A stretch of 5,073 nucleotides of DNA, taken from assembly GCA_964427955.1 (NCBI GenBank), contig CAYRWY010000422.1, positions 1 to 5,073 of the forward strand. Direction: 5' to 3'. The notes beneath the pieces are model-generated. The model searched no databases. It saw only the letters and a list, made by a program, of their open reading frames with translations, and was not told the origin of the DNA. Positions 1 through 5,073 of the stretch are shown here, one piece after another. The translations under genes were made by a program, and so were the position numbers. This stretch comes from JACRBK01 sp964427955 (GTDB lineage Bacteria > Chloroflexota > Anaerolineae > Aggregatilineales > Aggregatilineaceae). The number at the start of each line of letters is the position of its first letter. The first letter of the stretch is position 1.

Positions 1-2313
1 CAGTTGAGTCATGCCCTCCCCAAAAAGAACTGGCAGTCTCCCATGAACGGCCTGGTCAAGCGCGGCGCGGTGGCGCGCGACCCGGTGCTCGATCCGCCCG
101 ACGTCAAGCCCAAGGTGATCCGCACCGTTCAACTTGCCATCCCTGGTGAACGGGTGCCCGACCTTGCGCCGCGCCTGGGCCGCGAATCCCGGCGGGCGAA
201 CGTGCTGGAAGTGCTGCTGGCGGGCGGTAAACCGTTGAGTCTCGACCTGGTGCTGCTGGCAGCGGGGTGCACGGACGCCCCGGTGAAAGCGTTGGCCAGG
301 CTCGGCCACGTGCAGATCACACCTCGTCCGGCGACGGTCGAACTGCTGCGCACACCGGAGGAAACGCGCCAACTGATCATCCAACTGCGCGAGGGCCAGC
401 CTTATCTGGATATTCTGACCTGTTTGGCTGCCGCGGGAGAGCCGGTGGACGTCCGGGACGTAAACGCGCAGACCGGGACGACGCTGAACCACCTTCAGCG
501 GTTGGCCGACGAGGGGTTGGTCACGCTGGGCGAGGCCGAGACGTGGCGCGATCCGCTGATCGATCACGATTTTGTACCGACGCTGTCGCCGCCGCTGACC
601 AGCGCCCAGGCCCAGGCGTGGGATGAAATCCGCCAGTACATGGACACCGTGCACTGGGGCGATATTTCGCCCACGCCGGACACGTCCGGGGTCTTCCTCT
701 TGCACGGCGTGACCGGCTCCGGCAAGACCGAGATCTACATGCGCGCGGTCGAACGGGCGTTGGCCCAGGGTCGGCAGGCGGTGGTCATGGTCCCTGAGAT
801 TTCGCTGACGCCGCAGACGGTCCGGCGCTTCATGGCACGCTTTCCGGGGCAGGTGGCCATCGTGCACAGCAGCCTGACCGCCGGAGAGCGTTACGACACC
901 TGGCGTCGCTGCCGCGCGGGTGAGATCCAGGTCGTCGTGGGCACGCGTTCGGCGCTGTTCACGCCGCTGCCGGATCTGGGATTGGTCATCCTGGACGAAG
1001 AGCACGACGACAGCTACAAGCAGTCGCCGCCGGTCGCGCCGCCCTATTATCACGCGCGCGAGGTGGCGATCCAGTTGATGCGCCTGACGCGCGGCACGGT
1101 GTTGTTGGGCAGCGCGACGCCGGACGTCACCACCTATTTTCGCGCCGAACAGGGCGACTATCACCTGATCCGCCTGCCGGACCGCGTGATCGCGCACCGG
1201 GAGCGCATCGCGGAGCAGACGCGGCGTCTGAATGCGCCCGCCGCCCGCTACCATCCCACCGATGCGGCGGAGGCGGTATCTGCCGATTTGCCCCTGGTGC
1301 ACGTGGTCGATATGCGGCAGGAGTTACGGTCGGGGAATTACAGCATTTTCAGCCGGGCCTTGCACACCGCGCTGAATGAGGTGCTCTCGAAAGGGGAACA
1401 GGCGATTCTGTTCCTGAACCGGCGCGGCACCGCGACGTTCGTCATGTGCCGGAACTGCGGGTATATCGCCCTCTGTCCCCGGTGCAGCACGCCTTTGACC
1501 TATCACGGCCCGCGCGAGGCCCTGGTGTGCCATTACTGCGGCTACGAGCGCAGTCACTTCACGACCTGCCCGGACTGCGGCAGCGAGCGCATCAAGCACT
1601 TTGGGCAGGGGACGGAACTGATCGAAAACGCGGTGCAGAAAGAGTTTGCGACGGCGCGCACCCTGCGCTGGGATCGCGATACCGCCACCGGGCGCGAGGC
1701 CCACGAAGTCATCCTGCGGACGTTCAGCGAACGCCAGGCCGATATTTTGATCGGCACGCAGATGATCGCCAAGGGGTTGGATCTCCCGCATGTCACCCTG
1801 GTCGGCGTGATCTCGGCGGATACGGCCCTGGGCTTGCCGGACTTTCGCGCGGGCGAGCGCACCTTCCAACTGCTCACCCAGGTGGCCGGGCGCGCGGGGC
1901 GGGGTATTCTGGGCGGGCGTGTGGTGCTGCAAAGCTACCTACCCGATCATTATGCCGTCCAGGCCGCCGCCGGGCACGATTACGAAACCTTCTACCGGCA
2001 GGAAATCGCCTACCGGCGTGAGCAGCTTTATCCGCCGTTTCGCCGTCTGGCGCGCATCGTCTTTCAGTATCCCGCGCAGGAGCAGGCGGAGTCCGAAGCC
2101 CAGCGCGCCCGCACCCTGCTGGAACAGAGTATCGACGAAAAACAGTTAACGGCCTCCGAAATTATTGGTCCGACCCCGTGCTTTTTTGCCCGGCGGAATA
2201 ATCTCTATCGCTGGCATCTGCTGCTGCGCACCACCAATCCGGCGGCGCTGCTGGCGAACCTTGACCTGGCCGATGGTTGGTTTGTGGATATTGACCCGGT
2301 AGATATGCTTTAA
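1..2313 (+). CDS. priA: Primosomal protein N' (replication restart DNA helicase PriA), 5'-truncated
   Basis: PriA is a 3'-to-5' superfamily 2 helicase that recognises stalled forks and reloads the replicative helicase. Residue 1 here is the codon at 4-6. Walker A GVTGSGKT is at 235-242, the DEEH box at 331-334 and the last helicase motif QVAGRAGR at 626-633. Eight zinc-binding cysteines (482, 485, 491, 494, 509, 512, 522, 525) form the PriA-specific double zinc site between lobe-2 motifs. All key residues are present. Two winged-helix-like units (about 65-106 and 134-176) precede lobe 1. The frame is open to base 1, and the family's N-terminal 3'-DNA-end binding domain (roughly the first 100 residues) is missing, so the TTG at 4 is almost certainly internal and the gene begins outside the window. 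An extra segment of about 36 residues (396-431) lies between the lobes. The TAA stop is 37 bases before the next gene on the same strand, probably one transcript. Identity is very secure; the taxonomic reading is inference. Confidence 0.97.
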   Translation, partial: QLSHALPKKNWQSPMNGLVKRGAVARDPVLDPPDVKPKVIRTVQLAIPGERVPDLAPRLGRESRRANVLEVLLAGGKPLSLDLVLLAAGCTDAPVKALARLGHVQITPRPATVELLRTPEETRQLIIQLREGQPYLDILTCLAAAGEPVDVRDVNAQTGTTLNHLQRLADEGLVTLGEAETWRDPLIDHDFVPTLSPPLTSAQAQAWDEIRQYMDTVHWGDISPTPDTSGVFLLHGVTGSGKTEIYMRAVERALAQGRQAVVMVPEISLTPQTVRRFMARFPGQVAIVHSSLTAGERYDTWRRCRAGEIQVVVGTRSALFTPLPDLGLVILDEEHDDSYKQSPPVAPPYYHAREVAIQLMRLTRGTVLLGSATPDVTTYFRAEQGDYHLIRLPDRVIAHRERIAEQTRRLNAPAARYHPTDAAEAVSADLPLVHVVDMRQELRSGNYSIFSRALHTALNEVLSKGEQAILFLNRRGTATFVMCRNCGYIALCPRCSTPLTYHGPREALVCHYCGYERSHFTTCPDCGSERIKHFGQGTELIENAVQKEFATARTLRWDRDTATGREAHEVILRTFSERQADILIGTQMIAKGLDLPHVTLVGVISADTALGLPDFRAGERTFQLLTQVAGRAGRGILGGRVVLQSYLPDHYAVQAAAGHDYETFYRQEIAYRREQLYPPFRRLARIVFQYPAQEQAESEAQRARTLLEQSIDEKQLTASEIIGPTPCFFARRNNLYRWHLLLRTTNPAALLANLDLADGWFVDIDPVDML
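1447..1578 (+). other. PriA double zinc-binding cluster (domain within priA)
   Basis: Four CxxC pairs (C482/C485, C491/C494, C509/C512, C522/C525) lie in 44 residues. In PriA this module binds two zinc ions and is needed for contacts with primosome partners. No cysteine is lost, which argues that the gene is functional and separates it from other SF2 helicases. Confidence 0.93.
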
Positions 2314-2338
2314 GACGTTCGATCACCATTTTGAGAAC

Positions 2339-2343
2339 AGGAG
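2339..2343 (+). promoter_or_regulatory. Ribosome binding site of the HTH regulator
   Basis: AGGAG sits 7 bases before the ATG at 2351. This near-consensus Shine-Dalgarno fixes that start over the overlapping +1-frame ORF beginning at 2331, which has no comparable site and no recognisable product. Confidence 0.8.
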
Positions 2344-2350
2344 CATTGCT

Positions 2351-2971
2351 ATGGGACGATCCTCAGAATGGGTCAGCCTGGGTGAGGCCGCTCAGATCAT
2401 TGGCGTTCATCCGGCCACGATCCGCAACTGGGCCGAGCAGGGAGAACTCTCGTTTCGCCGGACGCCGGGCGGCCATCGCCGCTTTCGCCGTTCCGACCTT
2501 CAGCAGTGGTTGGCGGCTCACCGGGTAATCCCGTCGGCGGAGGCCCAGGTGGTGGTGCAGAGCGCCCTCGGACGCGCCCGGCTGGAGATGGGCGACCGCC
2601 AGCAGTTGGGGGGGCAGGATTGGTATGGCAAGCTCAACGCTGAGGCGCGCGAGATCATGCGCCAGCAGGGCTTGCGCCTGATGGATACCCTGATCGATCA
2701 CCTCGCCAACCCTGGTAATGATCGTGAACTCAAGACCGCGTATGAAATTGGCCTGGTTTATGGGAAGCTCCTCAAGGAGCAGGGTTTGGCCCTGTCGCGG
2801 GCGCTCCAGGGGTACTTCTATTTTGCGGATTTCCTGTTGGACGCCCTGATCCAGTTGGCCGAGACGAGCACCGCCCGCCCGGCGGCGAACTGGGGCGACC
2901 TGTTGCGCCAGGTCAACCAGTTCACCCGCCAGACGTTAATGGGCTTGATTGTGACGTATGAGGAAGACTAG
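2351..2971 (+). CDS. MerR/excisionase-type HTH regulator with helical RsbRD-like C-terminal domain
   Basis: This 206-residue protein is probably a cytoplasmic transcription regulator. Residues 8-58 form a MerR/excisionase (HTH_17-like) winged helix: the first helices around GEAAQIIGVHPATIRNWAEQ, then a wing with TPGGHRRF and a final helix SDLQQWL. A linker (about 59-88) leads to a helical domain (about 89-204) with the pattern GLALSRALQGYFYFADFLLDAL. This resembles the N-terminal helical domain of RsbRD-type stress proteins and some sensor kinases, though I recognise the fold only by pattern. There is no long MerR dimerisation coiled coil and no cysteine metal site, so it is not a classical MerR metal or drug sensor. 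It follows priA by 37 bases and is probably cotranscribed. Its TAG stop shares bases with the stop of the convergent gene. The signal sensed and the target promoters cannot be read from the sequence. The HTH call is firm; the C-terminal assignment is tentative. Confidence 0.85.
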   Translation: MGRSSEWVSLGEAAQIIGVHPATIRNWAEQGELSFRRTPGGHRRFRRSDLQQWLAAHRVIPSAEAQVVVQSALGRARLEMGDRQQLGGQDWYGKLNAEAREIMRQQGLRLMDTLIDHLANPGNDRELKTAYEIGLVYGKLLKEQGLALSRALQGYFYFADFLLDALIQLAETSTARPAANWGDLLRQVNQFTRQTLMGLIVTYEED

Positions 2972-2973
2972 TC
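2966..2973. other. Overlapping convergent stop codons in a GACTAGTC palindrome
   Basis: The plus-strand TAG (2969-2971) and the minus-strand TAG (2970-2968) share two bases within CTAG, inside the perfect 8-base palindrome GACTAGTC. The convergent genes overlap by 4 bases, so no intergenic terminator can exist. I see no hairpin followed by a T-run on either strand close by. Confidence 0.9.
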
Positions 2974-3978
2974 GGCAGCCGTCCCGGTCGATGTCGGATG
3001 GGGATACGGGCGCGTTCCCACGCGCGTCAAGAGGACCGCGCCCAGCCCGAACGACCCCAGCACGACGGTGGCCAGCAGGCCGATCCACGCCGTGAACCAG
3101 AACACGCTCCAGACCCGCAGCAGCAGGGCCAGGGCGATCCCGCCTACCGCCGCCCCGATCATCCGGGGTTGTTTGCCCATGCCCAGCAGGTGCAGCAGGT
3201 AGATGCCGAACGGTCCGGCCAGCGCGACCCAGCCGATCAGACTTAACACGATGGCGGCCAGCCAGCCCAGCATCACCACCGGCAGCAGGATGAGGGGCAG
3301 CAGCAGCCGCAGCGAGACTGCATAGGTCACGGTCAGCCCGGCGGCGACCAGCATGGTGAGGCACCCGATCCCGCCCGTCGTGAACGGCGACCGGTACACG
3401 GATTCAGACATGCGGACCAGCGGGCGGGGGAAGACCGCGGTAAACAAGGCCGACAGTGCGCCAAAGAGCAGGGCGCCGACCAATGAAGCACTCACGCGGA
3501 AAAGCAGGCTGCCCTGCCAGCTATTCCATGCCGATTCGACGAGGTTGGAAAAGCTCACGCGGTTGCTGGTGGTACACTCTTTCTTCAGTTTCCCCCCGAT
3601 GATCTGTGTCCCGGTGCCTTCGTCCAGGTGTTTGACACATACGACCAGATCCCCGTTCACCTGCGTATCTTCACCCAGGGTGAGCCGGTCGGCCACGACC
3701 ACGACATCGCCCTGGACGGTCGAGTCCAACGTGATAGTACGTCCGATCATGGTCAGATTACCGCCGATGGCGGTGTCCTTTTCGAGTCTGATCTTATACG
3801 CCACGAAGACCTGGTCGCCGCTGCGCTGTTGGCCGCTCTTCAGCGTAAATATCCGGCGCAGTTCGAATCCCTTGGCTTTGTCGGTGACCCCGACGCACGC
3901 CAGCGACGATAACACGAGCAGGATCAAAACGCTGAATGGGACCAGCAAGGGCCATCGGTTTGGGGGTTGAGCGGTCAT
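2968..3978 (-). CDS. Membrane protein with bactofilin-like beta-repeat, possible lipoprotein
   Basis: A 336-residue envelope protein from the ATG at 3978-3976. Residues 10-27 are a hydrophobic signal or anchor ending in SSLAC with C28. This fits a loose lipobox but lacks the usual Leu at -3, so lipidation is possible rather than sure. Residues about 66-130 carry short repeats typical of polymer-forming (bactofilin-like) beta-helices: AIGGNLTMIG, STVQGDVVVVAD, TQVNGDLVVC, TQIIGG. C114 and C135 flank the end of this block and could form a disulfide if it is outside the membrane. From about 158 on there are about five membrane segments (near 161-183, 203-222, 225-247, 249-265, 274-318, the last perhaps two), then a short polar Pro/Thr-rich tail. 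It is the third gene after the sigma and anti-sigma genes, 25 bases downstream of the anti-sigma stop, so it is likely in the same operon. Polymer formation and its role in envelope stress are inferences. Confidence 0.85.
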   Translation of the reverse strand: MTAQPPNRWPLLVPFSVLILLVLSSLACVGVTDKAKGFELRRIFTLKSGQQRSGDQVFVAYKIRLEKDTAIGGNLTMIGRTITLDSTVQGDVVVVADRLTLGEDTQVNGDLVVCVKHLDEGTGTQIIGGKLKKECTTSNRVSFSNLVESAWNSWQGSLLFRVSASLVGALLFGALSALFTAVFPRPLVRMSESVYRSPFTTGGIGCLTMLVAAGLTVTYAVSLRLLLPLILLPVVMLGWLAAIVLSLIGWVALAGPFGIYLLHLLGMGKQPRMIGAAVGGIALALLLRVWSVFWFTAWIGLLATVVLGSFGLGAVLLTRVGTRPYPHPTSTGTAAD

Positions 3979-3983
3979 ACGGA

Positions 3984-3990
3984 CTCTCTC
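3984..3990 (-). promoter_or_regulatory. Purine-rich ribosome binding site deciding the start of the beta-repeat membrane protein
   Basis: GAGAGAG on the minus strand ends 5 bases before the ATG at 3978. The frame also has a TTG at 3999-3997, seven codons earlier, but the only G-rich match ahead of it lies too close, across the previous gene's stop. The ATG also puts the hydrophobic signal nearer the N-terminus. The match to consensus is moderate, so the TTG is not fully excluded. Confidence 0.6.
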
Positions 3991-4003
3991 TTTAGTCAAG
4001 ACC

Positions 4004-4573
4004 TCACGATTTAGGCCGCCGGATCGAAAAACGCGGACCGCCGACCAGGTTCCACAGCAGCCAGCCCCACAACATCGTGACCGGGACCATCGTCGTTACC
4101 AGCGCCAGCATCATCGGCGTGTTGGCCAGGCCGGACTCGAACTGGCTGGCGATGTCGGCCAGCAGCCCGATCACGTAGCTGGCGGCACTGATGAACGTTT
4201 GCAGCCAGGCATTGATCGCTCCTGGATCGGTGATCACGCTGAGCATCAACAGGAACAGGATAGAGAACATCGGCAGGGTCAGAAAGGCGGCCATCGCCAG
4301 CCCCAGCGCGATCCCCAGTCCCGGATGCCGCTTGGCGAAGGCTGGGAGGGGCATGGTCGCAATCGCCGCCATGACCCGGTTGGCGAAGCCTGGGGCGGGG
4401 GTGACCATCGGGGTGGTGCGCAGCAGTTCGTCCGTGTTTTGCAGACGATCCCACTGGGCGGCGACCTCGGTCTCTTCCAACTGCTCTTGCAGCGCGGCCA
4501 TTTCTAGCTCTGAAAGCTCCTGGTCAAGCGCGTTGTTCAATTGATGTTGCAGCTTCAAATCGTCGCGTGCCAT
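4004..4573 (-). CDS. Putative transmembrane anti-sigma factor, zinc-less
   Basis: A 189-residue membrane protein directly downstream of the ECF sigma gene. Residues about 10-52 are helical and charged, with LDQELSELEMAALQEQLEE resembling the 'LDGELs..E...le.HL' start of anti-sigma domains. Residues 59-72 (PAPGFANRVMAAI) match the 'P..gf..rVm..i' linker common after such domains. The HxxxCxxC zinc motif is absent, and the protein has no cysteine at all. Hydrophobic segments lie at about 85-115 (long, possibly a hairpin with a break near P101) and 153-177. The 122-142 stretch is weaker and may be amphipathic or a third span. A basic tail (RFSIRRPKS) fits a cytoplasmic C-terminus. Known role of such proteins: bind the sigma factor at the membrane and release it on an envelope signal, often by proteolysis. 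Its ATG overlaps the sigma stop, which favours near-equal synthesis. The anti-sigma role rests on position and the N-terminal pattern. Confidence 0.8.
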   Translation of the reverse strand: MARDDLKLQHQLNNALDQELSELEMAALQEQLEETEVAAQWDRLQNTDELLRTTPMVTPAPGFANRVMAAIATMPLPAFAKRHPGLGIALGLAMAAFLTLPMFSILFLLMLSVITDPGAINAWLQTFISAASYVIGLLADIASQFESGLANTPMMLALVTTMVPVTMLWGWLLWNLVGGPRFSIRRPKS

Positions 4574-5073
4574 TACGAACCTTCCAGTGCCGGGTTAAGA
4601 GAGGGGATGGGACGAGATTCCAGGCGCTCGGCCAGAGTCTGGCGGGCCCGGAACAGGCGGCTTTTGACCGCGCTCTCGGTCGTATCCAACATTTCGGCGA
4701 TCTCGGAATACGACAGATCGTACCAATATCGCAAAACGACGGCCAGACGATAGTCTGGGCTGAGTTCCTCTAATAACTCCTGGACTAACACATTACGCTC
4801 ATTCATCAGGGTCGCTTCTTCTGGCCCTGGAATGTCGCTGGTCAGGGCGGGATGCGGCGGCAGCGGTTCTTCGAGCGAGAGCCAGGTCAGCCTGCGTCTG
4901 CGAATCCGGTCAATACAGTGATTGGACGTGATGGACAGCAGCCAGGTCTTGAACGGGCGTGTCATATCATACCGATCCAGATTGGCATAGGCGCGCAAGA
5001 AGGCTTCCTGGGCAGCATCTTCGGCTTCTCCCCGGTCATTCAACATCCGATACGCGAGGTTGAAGGCATCGCG
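4573..5073 (-). CDS. ECF-type RNA polymerase sigma factor, 5'-truncated
   Basis: The window holds the last 166 residues of a sigma-70 family group 4 (ECF) factor. The frame stays open to the window edge. The residues before the ATG at 5046 (RDAFNLAYR) continue the region 2 consensus, so that ATG is internal and roughly 20-30 residues are missing. Residue 1 here is the codon ending at 5073. Region 2 covers about 1-60, with the core-binding AEDAAQEAFLRAY (17-29), the -10 recognition part FKTWLLSITSNHCIDRIRRR (41-60) and no region 3. A linker of about 35 residues leads to region 4 (96-151), with the -35 HTH around LSYSEIAEMLDTTESAVKSR. It directs RNA polymerase to a small regulon, usually including its own operon. 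It overlaps the anti-sigma gene by one base. The 5' region with the autoregulated promoter lies outside the window, so the ECF group cannot be assigned safely. Confidence 0.95.
   Translation of the reverse strand, partial: RDAFNLAYRMLNDRGEAEDAAQEAFLRAYANLDRYDMTRPFKTWLLSITSNHCIDRIRRRRLTWLSLEEPLPPHPALTSDIPGPEEATLMNERNVLVQELLEELSPDYRLAVVLRYWYDLSYSEIAEMLDTTESAVKSRLFRARQTLAERLESRPIPSLNPALEGS
4580..4585 (-). promoter_or_regulatory. Ribosome binding site of the anti-sigma gene inside the sigma gene
   Basis: GGAAGG on the minus strand lies 6 bases before the anti-sigma ATG, within the last codons of the sigma gene. With the TAATG overlap (4575-4571) this supports translational coupling by reinitiation or a shared ribosome. 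Confidence 0.75.

Noticed and set aside
4..6. TTG as the true priA start
   Set aside because: The frame is open upstream to the window edge, the family's N-terminal domain is missing, and no ribosome binding site can be seen in the 3 bases available.
1324..1932. 202-residue open frame on the minus strand inside priA
   Set aside because: It lies fully antisense to the zinc cluster and helicase motifs of priA. Its composition (Arg, Ala, Gly, Gln, Pro rich) is typical of shadow frames in GC-rich genes, and it has no recognisable domain.
1446..2021. 191-residue plus-strand frame overlapping priA
   Set aside because: A +1-frame shadow of priA: low-complexity Arg/Pro/Gly translation, no domain and no ribosome binding site. 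The priA frame itself is intact across this region, so no frameshift is implied.
2291..2309. TTGACC and TATGCT as a promoter for the HTH regulator
   Set aside because: The spacing is only 7 bases instead of about 17 and both boxes lie in priA codons. Cotranscription with priA is simpler.
3010..3025. GC hairpin as an intrinsic terminator for the priA group
   Set aside because: The 6-bp stem is followed by GTCAAGAGG, with no T-run, and it encodes the tail of the convergent protein. It is kept only as a weak hint.
3353..3970. 205-residue plus-strand frame opposite the beta-repeat membrane protein
   Set aside because: The opposite strand gives a coherent protein with a signal segment, beta-repeats and membrane spans. 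This frame is Ser/Thr/Arg rich without any motif.

Overview
This is a GC-rich bacterial window in which almost every base is coding. It holds five protein genes in two convergent groups. The first and last genes are cut by the window edges. I saw no RNA genes, mobile elements or CRISPR arrays, and no gene-free stretch over 300 bases; the longest gap between genes is 37 bases. The PriA has an extra block between its two helicase lobes and what look like two winged-helix units, followed by a DMRQEL segment. As far as I recall, this resembles PriA of Chloroflexota (Anaerolineae-like bacteria). That placement is an inference from remembered family features, not a database result.

Left half, plus strand (1-2971): a 5'-truncated priA (replication-restart helicase) is followed after 37 bases by a small regulator. 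The regulator has a MerR/excisionase-type winged helix at the N-terminus and an all-helical C-terminal domain that resembles the RsbRD N-terminal / sensor type. The spacing and a good Shine-Dalgarno sequence fit one transcript.

Right half, minus strand (5073-2968): a 5'-truncated ECF sigma factor, its likely membrane-bound anti-sigma factor (start and stop overlapping as TAATG), and a membrane protein with a short bactofilin-like beta-repeat form a tight three-gene operon. The expected logic is that the anti-sigma holds the sigma factor at the membrane until an envelope signal releases it. The third gene is either an output of that response or part of the sensing apparatus. Two features are atypical: the anti-sigma has no cysteine at all, so no zinc site, and the third protein joins an extracytoplasmic beta-repeat to about five membrane segments.

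The two groups meet tail to tail with their stop codons sharing bases inside a GACTAGTC palindrome, so transcription from either side must end inside the opposing gene or in antisense overlap.
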